Source: Rubrivivax sp.
GTDB lineage: Bacteria; Pseudomonadota; Gammaproteobacteria; Burkholderiales; Burkholderiaceae_C
Direction of reading: 5' to 3'
DNA: 64,000 nt
NCBI GenBank assembly: GCA_024641945.1
Contig: JAHECD010000009.1
Span: forward strand, 1-64,000
A program made the position numbers and the translations under genes. Below are positions 9,596 to 19,193 of this stretch, in pieces. The notes beneath the pieces were generated by a model, which was not told where the DNA came from, made no database searches, and saw only the letters and a list, made by a program, of their open reading frames with translations. The first letter of the stretch is position 1. The number at the start of each line of letters is the position of its first letter.

Positions 9596-10636
9596 GTGAA
9601 GTCCGCGCCCCTGCCCGAACGTTTTGCCGCGATGGCACTCGTCGACGGCGGGGGCAGCCGGCTGCAGCGCATCGACGTGCCGATGCCGGCACTGGCCCCG
9701 CGTCAGGTGCGGCTGCGCGTGCGCGCGTGCGGCGTGTGCCGCACCGATCTGCACCTGGTCGATGGCGAATTGCCGGCACCACGAAGGCCGCGCATCCCCG
9801 GCCACGAAGTCGTGGGCGAGGTTGTCGAGGCCGGCGCCGGCGCCCGGCGTTTTGCCCTCGGCGCGCGCGTCGGCCTGCCATGGCTCTACGGCACGTGCGC
9901 GGCCTGCGCCTACTGCGCGAGCGGGCGCGAAAACCTGTGCGCCGACGCTCGCTTCACCGGCTATACGGTGGACGGCGGTTATGCCGAGTACGTGGCCGCC
10001 GACGAGGATCACGTCTTCGCGATTCCGCCGCAGTACACCGACGAGCAGGCGGCCCCGCTGCTCTGCGCCGGCCTCATCGGGCATCGCGCGCTGAGCATGG
10101 CGCCGGGTGCCGGGGTGCTCGGGATCTTCGGCTTCGGCGCCGCCGGTCACCTGATCGCGCAGGTGGCGCTGGCGCAAGGCCGGCAGGTCTTCGCCTTCAC
10201 CCGGCCGGGTGACGACGCCGCGCAGGCGCTCGCCCGCGACATCGGCGTCCATTGGGCCGGCGACTCCACCATGCGCCCGCCCAGCCGGCTCGACGGCGCC
10301 TTGCTGTTCGCCCCCGTCGGCGACCTCGTGCCACGCGCACTGGAACTCTCTGCGCCGGGGGCCACGGTGGTCTGCGCCGGCATCCACATGAGCGACATCC
10401 CCTCGTTCCCGTACCGGTGGCTGTGGCAGGAGCGCAGCGTGCGCTCGGTAGCGAACCTCACTCGCCGCGACGGCGACGAGTTCATGGCGTGGGCGGCCAG
10501 GCACGCGCTGCAGGTGCACACCCGCAGCTACCCGCTCGAGCAGGCGAACGAAGCACTCGACGATCTGCGCGCCGGGTGCGTGCAGGGCGCCGCCGTGCTG
10601 CGGTGCACCGCAGCGGGCGGGCATGGACCGTCCTGA
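9596..10636 (+). CDS. Zinc-dependent alcohol dehydrogenase family protein
   Basis: '[32 protein letters not shown]', structural Zn motif '[15 protein letters not shown]'. Confidence 0.92.
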   Translation: MKSAPLPERFAAMALVDGGGSRLQRIDVPMPALAPRQVRLRVRACGVCRTDLHLVDGELPAPRRPRIPGHEVVGEVVEAGAGARRFALGARVGLPWLYGTCAACAYCASGRENLCADARFTGYTVDGGYAEYVAADEDHVFAIPPQYTDEQAAPLLCAGLIGHRALSMAPGAGVLGIFGFGAAGHLIAQVALAQGRQVFAFTRPGDDAAQALARDIGVHWAGDSTMRPPSRLDGALLFAPVGDLVPRALELSAPGATVVCAGIHMSDIPSFPYRWLWQERSVRSVANLTRRDGDEFMAWAARHALQVHTRSYPLEQANEALDDLRAGCVQGAAVLRCTAAGGHGPS

Positions 10637-10651
10637 GGGCGCCGTGCGCGG

Positions 10652-10665
10652 TTGCGAATGCTCAA
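10652..10665. promoter_or_regulatory. Candidate FNR/ANR-like box TTGCGAATGCTCAA upstream of mini-GroEL
   Basis: TTGNN-N4-NNCAA dyad 85 bp upstream of ATG 10750. Confidence 0.45.
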
Positions 10666-10749
10666 CCCGACGGCGATGCCCGCGGCGCAGGATCGGGCAT
10701 CGGGCGATTGGCCCGGTGGGAGTCCTGGTGGAATGGATGGAGTAACGGC

Positions 10750-11397
10750 ATGTCTGCCAAACCACTCGTCTTTCACGAAGCCGCGCGCGAGAAGATCCGC
10801 CACGGGGTCGACATCCTCGCCGATGCCGTCAAGGTGACACTCGGCCCACGCGGGCGCACCGTGATCCTGGAACGCGACTACGGCACGCCGCAGATCGGGA
10901 ACTCCGGCGTGGTCGTCGCGCGCACCGTCGAACTCGAGGACCGGTTCGAGAACATGGGCGCGCAACTGCTGCGCGAGGTGGCGGCCCGCACCCGCGAGAT
11001 GGCGGGCGGCGGCGTGGCGCTGCTGCGTGCGCGGCGCCTGCTCCACGGTCTGAAGAGCCCGACGCTCGACGAGGATTCCGGCGTGCGCATCGTGATGCGC
11101 GCGCTCGAGGAGCCGCTGCGCTGCATCGTCGCCAATGCCGGCCTCGAGGCGTCGGTCATCGTGCACCGGATCGACGATTCGGCGGAGCGCGGCTACGGCT
11201 ACAACGCCGCCACGCGCGAGTACGGCGACCTGCTGAAGATGGGCGCGGTCGACCCGGTCAAGGTGACCCGGCCCGCACTGCAGAACGCCAGCGCGATTGC
11301 CGGGCACGTGCTCACGACCGACTGCCTGATCGCCAATGCGCCTGCGCCGCGCGGCGGCGCCGCGGCGTCCGAGGGCGGCGCCATGCCCGCCTTCTAG
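10750..11397 (+). CDS. Internally deleted GroEL-like protein (215 aa, equatorial-domain halves only)
   Basis: N-terminus matches GroEL 1-~85 ('[31 protein letters not shown]...[20 protein letters not shown]') and joins directly to the GroEL C-terminal equatorial segment ('[11 protein letters not shown]...[47 protein letters not shown]'). Confidence 0.9.
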   Translation: MSAKPLVFHEAAREKIRHGVDILADAVKVTLGPRGRTVILERDYGTPQIGNSGVVVARTVELEDRFENMGAQLLREVAARTREMAGGGVALLRARRLLHGLKSPTLDEDSGVRIVMRALEEPLRCIVANAGLEASVIVHRIDDSAERGYGYNAATREYGDLLKMGAVDPVKVTRPALQNASAIAGHVLTTDCLIANAPAPRGGAAASEGGAMPAF

Positions 11398-11409
11398 CGC
11401 CGGCTCGCC

Positions 11410-12597
11410 ATGACCAAGCTCACGTTCGCACATGGCGCTGGCACCTCTGCCGGCGCGGCGGTGCGAAAGCGGCCGTGCGCCGCCCCGCCGGGGCCGATCG
11501 CGCGGCTGTTCGACGCCGCCGGCGTCGAGGTCGGCGGCAGCGCACCGTGGGACATCCAGGTGCTCGACGGCACACTCTGGCGGCGCATGCTGCGGCACGG
11601 CACGCTCGGCTTCGGCGAGGCCTACATGGACGGGCAGTGGGAATGCGAACGCCTGGACGAGCTCGTCTGCCGCATGCTGCTGGCCGATGGCGACCGCCTC
11701 ATGCCGCCGCGCCAGATTCCCAACCGGCTGGCGCAGTGGCTGCGCCACGGCCTCGTGAACCTGCAGACGGTGTCGCGCGCCTTCCAGGTCGCTCACCGCC
11801 ACTACGACATCGGCAACGACCTCTTCGCCGCGATGCTCGACTCGCGCATGATGTATTCGTGCGCCTACTGGGCCCATGCGGCCGACCTCGAGCAGGCGCA
11901 GGCGCACAAGCTCGAGCTGATCGGCCGCAAGCTCGAGCTGCGCCAGGGCGAGCGGCTGCTCGACGTGGGCTGCGGCTGGGGCGGTCTGGCCGTCCACGCG
12001 GCCCGCCATTTCGGTTGCAGCGTCGTCGGCGCCACCGTATCGCAGGAGCAGGCGGTGCTGGCGCGCGAGCGCTGCGCCGGGCTGCCGGTGTCCATCGAGG
12101 TCGCCGACTGGCGTTCGCTGCAAGGGCGTTATGACAAGGTGGTGTCGGTCGGGATGTTCGAACACGTCGGCCCGAAGAACTACCGTGCCTACTTCGAGCG
12201 CCTGCGTGACCTGCTCGACCCCGAAGGCCTGTTCCTGCTGCACACGATCGGCAGCCACCGCACGGAGGCCGCCACCAACGCGTGGACCGAACGCTACATC
12301 TTCCCCAACGGCAGGCTGCCGTCCGCCGCGCAGCTCACGGCCGCACTCGACGGCGTGCTGCTGATCGAGGACTGGCACAACTTCGGGCCCGACTACGACC
12401 GCACGCTGATGGCCTGGTGGGCGCGCTTCGAGCGCGCCTGGCCGAGCCTGCGCGCCGCCTACGGTGAACGCTTCTTCCGGATGTGGAAGTTCTACCTTCT
12501 TTCGAGCGCCGGCTTCTTCCGCTCGCGCCAGGGCCAGCTCTGGCAGATCGTGCTGTCTCCGCGCAGCCGCTCGCACGAGTACCGGTCGGTACGTTGA
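11410..12597 (+). CDS. cfa: Cyclopropane-fatty-acyl-phospholipid synthase family methyltransferase
   Basis: 'RAFQVAHRHYDIGNDLFAAMLDSRMMYSCAYW', 'LLDVGCGWGGLAVHAA', 'VSVGMFEHVGPKNY'. Confidence 0.93.
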   Translation: MTKLTFAHGAGTSAGAAVRKRPCAAPPGPIARLFDAAGVEVGGSAPWDIQVLDGTLWRRMLRHGTLGFGEAYMDGQWECERLDELVCRMLLADGDRLMPPRQIPNRLAQWLRHGLVNLQTVSRAFQVAHRHYDIGNDLFAAMLDSRMMYSCAYWAHAADLEQAQAHKLELIGRKLELRQGERLLDVGCGWGGLAVHAARHFGCSVVGATVSQEQAVLARERCAGLPVSIEVADWRSLQGRYDKVVSVGMFEHVGPKNYRAYFERLRDLLDPEGLFLLHTIGSHRTEAATNAWTERYIFPNGRLPSAAQLTAALDGVLLIEDWHNFGPDYDRTLMAWWARFERAWPSLRAAYGERFFRMWKFYLLSSAGFFRSRQGQLWQIVLSPRSRSHEYRSVR

Positions 12598-12628
12598 AGC
12601 CCCGCGACATCACCCACAGGAGCCCTTC

Positions 12629-13090
12629 ATGTACAACAAGATTCTCGTACCCGTCGACGGCAGCCCCACCAGTGAACGCGGGCTGGACGAAGCCATCGAC
12701 CTGGCCCGCGCGCTCGGCTCGCAACTCGTGCTGCTGCACGTGGTGGATACCGTTCCCATGGTGTTCGAGATGGCCACCGCGGCCACCTGGAAGGATGTCG
12801 GCGACGGCCTGCGCCAGGCCGGGCAGGCGGTGCTCGACCGTGCGCGCCAGCGGGTCATCGACCACGGAGTGGCCGCCGACGCACACCTCGTGGAAGAACG
12901 CCCCGAGCGCGTGGCCGACATCGTCCTGGACGAGGCCCGCGCCAAGGGTTGCAGCCTCGTCGTGATGGGCAGCCACGGCCGCCGCGGCTTCAGCCGCGTG
13001 ATGATGGGCAGCGACGCCGAGCGCGTGGCGCGCCAATGCCCGGTGCCGCTGCTGCTGGTGCGGCACGTGGACGCCGGCACGGCGGCCTGA
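12629..13090 (+). CDS. Universal stress protein UspA family
   Basis: 'MYNKILVPVDGSPTSERGLDEAIDLA' and 'VVMGSHGRRGFSRVMMGSDAERVARQCPVPLLLVR'. Confidence 0.95.
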   Translation: MYNKILVPVDGSPTSERGLDEAIDLARALGSQLVLLHVVDTVPMVFEMATAATWKDVGDGLRQAGQAVLDRARQRVIDHGVAADAHLVEERPERVADIVLDEARAKGCSLVVMGSHGRRGFSRVMMGSDAERVARQCPVPLLLVRHVDAGTAA

Positions 13091-13880
13091 CGCAGCGCCG
13101 CCGGCGGGTGCAGCCTGCGTGCGCGGGCTGCACGAGGCCTGATGGCCCTGAAGGGGCTCGGATCCGGGTCGACGGTGCAGAGGCGTCTGACGGCGACGGC
13201 GTGGTTCCACCAGATCGACGGCCGCATCGCCGGTGACCGTGGGCGCGCCATCGAACGGGCCACTGACACGGCCCCACGGACGATGGCGAACGTCCCCTTG
13301 GGTCCCCTTGGCGGCAACGCTTCACCGTGAACGAAGCGCCACGCTGAAACGCCCCCGGCAACATCGCGACGACGAAGTCGCTGCCGGACTCGTCAACGCC
13401 GGCCCAGGGTGACCGAATCTGCACACGCACCGGCCATGTCGTGGTCGCGTTCGACTGCCGCATGGAACGAGGCCACGCTCCGTTAGGAACGTGGCCCCGA
13501 GAACCACAAGGCACAGGCGACAAGGGCGCCAGTGCCCCGGGGCTGTGTCTTCAGTTGCCGCCGATCTCCAACTCGCCCGTCGTGCTCGTCGTGCGCGTCG
13601 AATCGACGACCGTGGTTGCCAGGTTCGGCGGCACGTCGTCGAATGCGGTATCGCCTTCCACGTGCACGGTCTGCCCTTCACGGAGACCGTGTCCTGCACA
13701 CGGTTCATCGCTCTGATCGGCCCTTGCACGCAGCCGCATTGGTTGACGCCTCGGCTGGTCGGCGTCGAGGACGGCCGGGTTCATTCCCGCGCAAGCGTGC
13801 CGTCGCACGTCGATTGATCGTCCTCACCCCCGGGGCACCGCGGGCCGGTGACATTGGGTTTTTGCCAAACGAGGACTGTC

Positions 13881-15161
13881 ATGGCCGCCGCGATCTGTGA
13901 AGACTTCATCTACGAGCCTGCACTGGACGGCCGGCTCGTCATCAACCGCACGCTGGAGGGCCCGCCGCTGGCGACGGTGTCCGACGACTTCGACCTCGGG
14001 GGCCTGATGCTCGCCGGCGCGCAGGCGGTGCCGTACATCAAGTTCGGCTTCCTGACGACGTGGGCCCCGAAGGAAGCGCTCATCGGCCCGGCACGCTCGA
14101 TCCTCGGGCTGGCGCCGGGCGAGGAGTTGACGATCGACGTCACGATCGCCTACCAGTTCGACTATGCGGCGGCGGTGACCAATACCGCCGAGTATTCGCA
14201 GACGGTCGACACCACGCAGCGCGATTACACCGAGACCGGCGACGTCACGTCCAAGGCGACCGAGACGACGACCACCGACTCCGACTCGGTCGACCTCGGG
14301 CCGTTGGGCAGCTGGGGAAAGAGCGGCGATACCGGCACGTCAACGATCTCGGAAATCATCGAGCACACCAGCACGTCGATCTCCGAGATGCTCAAGTCGG
14401 TGAGCACGACGCAGACCAACGGCAAGTGCGTCGAGGTCTCGATGAGCGCCGGCATGCAGCGCGAGAACACGGTCACGCGCCGCGTCGTCAACCCCTACCG
14501 CGACCGCTCGCTCGAACTGCGCTTCCACCCCGTGTTCCGCCGATTCGAGGTCACCACCGTCGTGCTCGAGGCTTTCGAGATCGGCTTGTCGATGGTCGTC
14601 GGCGCCGCCAAGTTCGCGCCCCGCGTCGCGCTGATGCACGCGGACTTCCTCGACCGCACGGTGCGTGACCGTGCCGCGCTCGGCGCATACCAAGCGCAGA
14701 TCCTCGAAACGCACGAGCCCGAGGCCTCCACCGGGGCGCGCATCCTGCAGGCGCACCTGGACGCCAACGCACCGCACTACACCGCGGCATTCCTGGCCGA
14801 GACCGTGCGACTCGGCGGCCGCTCTGCCGCCAAGGGCTGCGCGCAACAGATGCTGGAGCGCATGCCCGGGCTGGCTCGAAGCCGCTCACGCAACGTGCAC
14901 AGCGCGCTGGCGTTCGACAGGATGCGGGTGCAGTCGGGGCGCATCCTGCTGCCGGCGCGCAACCTGGCGGACTTCAAGAACGCGCTCAAGCTGCCACGCT
15001 GGGAACTGGGAATCGTCGACGACCTGGCGGCTGCCGGCAGGGCGACTGCGCTGCCGAAGATCTCGGTATCGAAGCAGGACGTGAGGCTGTTCATGGGCAC
15101 GCACGTCGAGGCCATGGCCGGGTCCTGCGTGCTGCAGGATCTTCCGGCCGCGACGGCGTGA
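13881..15161 (+). CDS. Uncharacterised Ser/Thr-rich protein, translationally coupled to PhoD-like phosphatase
   Basis: 426 aa from ATG 13881; compositionally biased segment 'YSQTVDTTQRDYTETGDVTSKATETTTTDSDSVD'; its TGA overlaps the downstream GTG at 15158. Confidence 0.75.
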   Translation: MAAAICEDFIYEPALDGRLVINRTLEGPPLATVSDDFDLGGLMLAGAQAVPYIKFGFLTTWAPKEALIGPARSILGLAPGEELTIDVTIAYQFDYAAAVTNTAEYSQTVDTTQRDYTETGDVTSKATETTTTDSDSVDLGPLGSWGKSGDTGTSTISEIIEHTSTSISEMLKSVSTTQTNGKCVEVSMSAGMQRENTVTRRVVNPYRDRSLELRFHPVFRRFEVTTVVLEAFEIGLSMVVGAAKFAPRVALMHADFLDRTVRDRAALGAYQAQILETHEPEASTGARILQAHLDANAPHYTAAFLAETVRLGGRSAAKGCAQQMLERMPGLARSRSRNVHSALAFDRMRVQSGRILLPARNLADFKNALKLPRWELGIVDDLAAAGRATALPKISVSKQDVRLFMGTHVEAMAGSCVLQDLPAATA

Positions 15162-17047
15162 CCGCGAAACGCGATCCGCTGCAACCGCTGGGGCCGCGGC
15201 ACCAGGACCGGCCGGGCCCCGCCCCGCGGCTCGTGCTGGGTCCGATGCTGCGCCACGTCGATCACGACAGCGCCGTGCTCTGGGTGCAGGTGTCGCACGC
15301 GTGCCAGGTCGAGTGGCGCCTGCGCCGCAACGGCCGCGCGGAACGCCGCTTCACGGCCATGACCTTCTGCGTGCACGGGCGCCACTACGCCCTCATCGCC
15401 GCCAAGGGCCTGTTTGCGGGCTGGTGGTACGAGTACGACGTGTGGGCGCAGCGGCGCGGCGGTGCGCTCACGGGAGTGTGGCCCGACGCACGCGCCACGG
15501 GCGCGCGGCTGCCACCGAGCAGCTTTCGCACGTTGCCGTCCGGCGGCGGGGGCGAGGTGCGGCTGGCCGTGGTGTCGTGCCGCGCGCCCGAGAGCCACGA
15601 TGCGGACGGCGACAAGGAGATCGGCGTCGACGCCCTGAAGCTTCTGGCAAGACGCCTGAAGCGCCAGTACCCGATGCGGCGCATCGCCTGGCCGCAAGCG
15701 CTGCTGGAAATCGGCGACCAGGTGTATGCCGACAGCGTCTCGCGCGCGATGGAGGCCGTGCTGAAGACCCCGCACGAAAGAATCGGCGTGCCGGTCAACG
15801 AGGTCGTCTCCTTCCCCGAGTTCGCGGAGCTCTACGCAGAGGCCTGGGGCGACGACGACATCCGCTGGATGCGCTCGTGCATCCCGAGCATCGGCATCTT
15901 CGACGACCACGAGATCGTCGACGACTGGAATATCAACAGCGCATGGGTGGACGAGCAGCGCGCCCAGCCCTGGCGCATGGCGCGCATCCGCGCGGGGCTG
16001 CTGGCCTACTGGGTCTACCAGGGCGCAGGCAACCTGGCACCCGAGGCCTGGAGCGGCGACGAACGCATGCAGGCGCTCAGAAGCCCGGGCGCGCTGCTCG
16101 CCGCCGGGAAGCAGCGCGACGTTACGCGCAGCGCCGAATCGCTGTTCGCACGTTATGCCGTGGGCACGCGCAAGGCCCGCTGGAGCTACGAGCGGCCCAT
16201 CGGCCCGGTGCGCCTGATCGTCGGCGACTGCCGCACGCGGCGCGACCTGAAGGCCAACCGCCTGATGGACGACGACGAGTGGTCGTGGTTCCGCGATGCG
16301 GTGCTCGACGCCAAGGAGTCGCATCTGCTGCTCGTGCTGACCTTGCCCGTGCTCCTGCCCGACGGCATCCGTGAACTGGAGTCGTCGTCGGCCGCGTCGC
16401 GCGAGTTCCCGTGGACGCTCGACCCGCTGGCGGCGATCATCGACGCGGCGTTCGAAGCCGGAGAAGACAAGCCGCTGCGGCGCTATATGCAGGAGCGTGT
16501 CGACCTCGAGCATTGGCCCGCCTTCCCGGCATCCTTCGACGACTTCATCAGTCTTCTCGAGGACCGCCTGATGGCGCCGGGCCGCACGACGCGCTCGCTG
16601 GTGCTGCTGTCGGGCGACGTGCACTTCAGCTACTGCATGACGGCCCGGCTTGCCAAGGCGCCCGGCCGCCCGGTTCATCAGTTCGTCGTCTCGCCCGCGC
16701 GCAACCGGCTGAGCCCGGGCAACGAGTCGCTGTTCCGCGTGATGGCCGGGCCGCACGGGCGCGCCCTGGTCGACCTCGGACGCGCACTCGTGGCGGCGCA
16801 CGGCGGCGCCGGCGTGCTGCCGGTCAACCCGAAGGCCGACGCCACGAATGCGCGGATCGTGACGACCCTGCTGTCGCTCGGCGGGCGCAACCTGCTCTTC
16901 GACAACGTCTTCGCGATGCTGCGCACCGGGCCGGCCGGCGGCGAACTGCGCTTCGAGGCCGCCGGCGGCACGGCAGGGCGCGAGGTGGAAGCTTATGGCA
17001 GCCGCACGCTGCGCCCTGCCGGGCGCGTGCGGGTGGCCTTGGCGTGA
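15158..17047 (+). CDS. PhoD-like phosphatase / metallophosphatase family protein
   Basis: 'RHVDHDSAVLWVQVSHACQVEWRLRRNG', 'EIGDQVYADS', 'SIGIFDDHEIVDDWNIN', 'LVLLSGDVHFSYC'. Confidence 0.85.
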   Translation: MTAKRDPLQPLGPRHQDRPGPAPRLVLGPMLRHVDHDSAVLWVQVSHACQVEWRLRRNGRAERRFTAMTFCVHGRHYALIAAKGLFAGWWYEYDVWAQRRGGALTGVWPDARATGARLPPSSFRTLPSGGGGEVRLAVVSCRAPESHDADGDKEIGVDALKLLARRLKRQYPMRRIAWPQALLEIGDQVYADSVSRAMEAVLKTPHERIGVPVNEVVSFPEFAELYAEAWGDDDIRWMRSCIPSIGIFDDHEIVDDWNINSAWVDEQRAQPWRMARIRAGLLAYWVYQGAGNLAPEAWSGDERMQALRSPGALLAAGKQRDVTRSAESLFARYAVGTRKARWSYERPIGPVRLIVGDCRTRRDLKANRLMDDDEWSWFRDAVLDAKESHLLLVLTLPVLLPDGIRELESSSAASREFPWTLDPLAAIIDAAFEAGEDKPLRRYMQERVDLEHWPAFPASFDDFISLLEDRLMAPGRTTRSLVLLSGDVHFSYCMTARLAKAPGRPVHQFVVSPARNRLSPGNESLFRVMAGPHGRALVDLGRALVAAHGGAGVLPVNPKADATNARIVTTLLSLGGRNLLFDNVFAMLRTGPAGGELRFEAAGGTAGREVEAYGSRTLRPAGRVRVALA

Positions 17048-17138
17048 CAGGCGGCGCCGACGCCATGGACGGAACCTCTGCCGCCCGCAACCGCGAAGGG
17101 CCGATCAGCCTCCCAGCGGCCGCGCGCATCCGGCGGCC

Positions 17139-17152
17139 TTGATCGATCGCAA
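17139..17152. promoter_or_regulatory. Candidate FNR/ANR-like box TTGATCGATCGCAA upstream of the ABC exporter operon
   Basis: TTGNN-N4-NNCAA dyad 103 bp upstream of ATG 17256. Confidence 0.35.
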
Positions 17153-17255
17153 ACGCATACCGTCATGGGTATGCAAACATCTGGCTCGTCTATGACCGCT
17201 GCCGACCGTGCTCGCCACGAACCGGTCCGGTCCACACGAACAAGGAAACCTCTGC

Positions 17256-17942
17256 ATGGCCATGATCGAAGCGCGCGGCATCTCACGTGTCTACAAGACC
17301 GGCAGCGTGGAGGTCATGGCGTTGCGCGACGTCAGCGTCGACATCGACGCGCGCGAGTTCGTCGCCTTCGTCGGCCCTTCGGGCAGCGGCAAGTCGACGC
17401 TGCTGAACATGGTGGGTTGCCTGGATCACCCCAGCAGCGGCACGCTGTCGGTGCTGGGCAGCGATGTCGCCGCGCTGGACCGGGCGCACGCGGCCGCGTT
17501 CCGCGGCGAGTACCTGGGTTTCGTCTTCCAGGAATTCAATCTCGTGCCGGTGCTTTCGGCCTTCGAGAACGTCGAATACCCGTTGCTGATGATCCGCAGC
17601 TGGCCGCCCGACCGGCGCCGCGCGCAGGTCATGAAGCTGCTCGACGCCGTGGGCATGGCCGACCAGGCGCACAAGCGGCCGGACGAGCTATCCGGCGGCC
17701 AGAAGCAGCGCGTCGCCGTGGCACGCGCCCTCGTCTCCGAGCCCAAGCTCGTACTGGCCGACGAACCCACCGCCAACCTCGACCACGACAGTGCGCACAA
17801 GGTGCTCGACCTGATGAAGCGCATGCGCGACGACTTCGGCACCACGTTCGTCTTCTCGACCCACGACCCCAAGATCATGCAGGCCGCCGAGCGCACGCTG
17901 ACGCTCGAGGATGGCCGCCTGGTCCGGGAGCAGCGCGCATGA
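17256..17942 (+). CDS. ABC transporter ATP-binding protein (LolD/MacB-type)
   Basis: Walker A 'GPSGSGKSTLLN', signature 'LSGGQKQRVAVARAL', Walker B 'LVLADEPT'. Confidence 0.95.
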   Translation: MAMIEARGISRVYKTGSVEVMALRDVSVDIDAREFVAFVGPSGSGKSTLLNMVGCLDHPSSGTLSVLGSDVAALDRAHAAAFRGEYLGFVFQEFNLVPVLSAFENVEYPLLMIRSWPPDRRRAQVMKLLDAVGMADQAHKRPDELSGGQKQRVAVARALVSEPKLVLADEPTANLDHDSAHKVLDLMKRMRDDFGTTFVFSTHDPKIMQAAERTLTLEDGRLVREQRA

Positions 17943-19183
17943 TGGCCACGCTCAAGCTTTCGGCGCGCAACCTCATGCGCTACCGCCGCCGCACGCTGCT
18001 GACGGCCGGCCTGATCACGATCGGCGTCGTCGCCATGCTCCTGTTCGTCTCGGCCGCGGGGTCGTTCAAGCAGGTGATGATCGGGCAGATCACCGACAGC
18101 ATGCTGGGGCACCTGCAGGTGCACCGCAAGGGCTACGTCGCTTCGGTCGACAACCTGCCGCTGAACCTGAACATCGGCGCCAGGATGCTCGAGCGCGTGA
18201 ACACCGAACTCGCTGCCCAGCCCGGCATCGCCGCCAGCTCGGTGCGCATCAAGCTGGGCGCGATGTTCAGCAACTTCAGCGAGACGACCAGCATCCGGCT
18301 GAACGGCGTCGATCCGGCGGCGGAGGACGCCGCCGCACCGGGCCTGCGCCAGCGCATCATCGACGGCGCGCGCGACGGCCCGCTGGTCGGGCCCGGCCAG
18401 TTGCTGATCCCCGACCTGATCGCCAAGGGCATGAAGGTCAAGGTCGGCGACAGCGTGGTGCTGGTGGCCACCAACCGCGACGGCTCGGTCAACGGGAAGA
18501 ATTTCACCGTGCGCGGCGTGCTCGAGCCGGTGACCGGACCGGGCGGACGCGACGGCTATCTGCACCAGGACGACGCGCGCGAACTGCTGCGCATGGACGA
18601 ACCCGAAGCGATGGAAATCGCGATCCGGCTGCAGGACATGGGCAGGCTGGACGCCGTGGAATCCGCGCTGACCGCGCGCCTGCAGGCGCTGGTCAACAAG
18701 GACGGCAAGCCCGTGCTCGAGCTGCACAGCTGGAAGGCCCTGTCGCCATTCGCCAATATCGCCAACATGATCGACCTGATGACCCTGTTCATCCGCGTCA
18801 TGCTGGTGGCCATCGTGCTGGTCAGCGTGATGAACGTGATGCTGATGGCTGTGTACGAACGCATCCGCGAGATCGGCACGCTGGCGGCCATCGGCACGCC
18901 GCCGCGGCGCATCCTGGGTCTGTACGTCGGCGAAGGGCTGCTGCTGGGCCTGCTGGGCGCGGCCATCGGCGTGGCGCTCAGTCTCGCCGTCGTCGCCTTG
19001 CTCAACCTGCACCCGCTGCAGTTTCCGTTCGGCCGCCAGATGATCACGCTGCAGCCGACGCTGGCACCCACCGAGATCGCGACCGTCGCGCTGCTGGTCA
19101 TCGGCATGGCCGTGCTGGCCAGCCTGCAGCCGGCCTGGCGCGCGTCGCGCATGGATCCGATCCAGGCGCTGCGCCACATCTGA
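17939..19183 (+). CDS. FtsX-like ABC transporter permease
   Basis: Overlaps ATPase stop (ATGA); 'MLMAVYERIREIGTLAAIGTPPRRILGLYVGEGLLLGLLGAAIG'. Confidence 0.92.
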   Translation: MMATLKLSARNLMRYRRRTLLTAGLITIGVVAMLLFVSAAGSFKQVMIGQITDSMLGHLQVHRKGYVASVDNLPLNLNIGARMLERVNTELAAQPGIAASSVRIKLGAMFSNFSETTSIRLNGVDPAAEDAAAPGLRQRIIDGARDGPLVGPGQLLIPDLIAKGMKVKVGDSVVLVATNRDGSVNGKNFTVRGVLEPVTGPGGRDGYLHQDDARELLRMDEPEAMEIAIRLQDMGRLDAVESALTARLQALVNKDGKPVLELHSWKALSPFANIANMIDLMTLFIRVMLVAIVLVSVMNVMLMAVYERIREIGTLAAIGTPPRRILGLYVGEGLLLGLLGAAIGVALSLAVVALLNLHPLQFPFGRQMITLQPTLAPTEIATVALLVIGMAVLASLQPAWRASRMDPIQALRHI

Positions 19184-19193
19184 GGACCCCCCC

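Noticed and set aside
10750-11397. Mini-GroEL dismissed as an ordinary frameshifted groEL pseudogene
   Set aside because: No frameshift or internal stop; deletion is in-frame at homologous glycine loops, own start, and plausible promoter element, so kept as a CDS (assembly error remains to be checked).
10528-12576. 682-aa minus-strand ORF opposite mini-GroEL and cfa
   Set aside because: Antisense shadow across two good CDSs; low-complexity AHQRE composition and no domain.
13551-13808. 85-aa minus-strand ORF in the gene-poor region
   Set aside because: No recognisable domain, no clear RBS, overlaps several equally plausible ORFs.
14777-16801. 674-aa minus-strand ORF opposite the PhoD-like gene
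   Set aside because: Antisense to well-supported coding sequence; no recognisable family.
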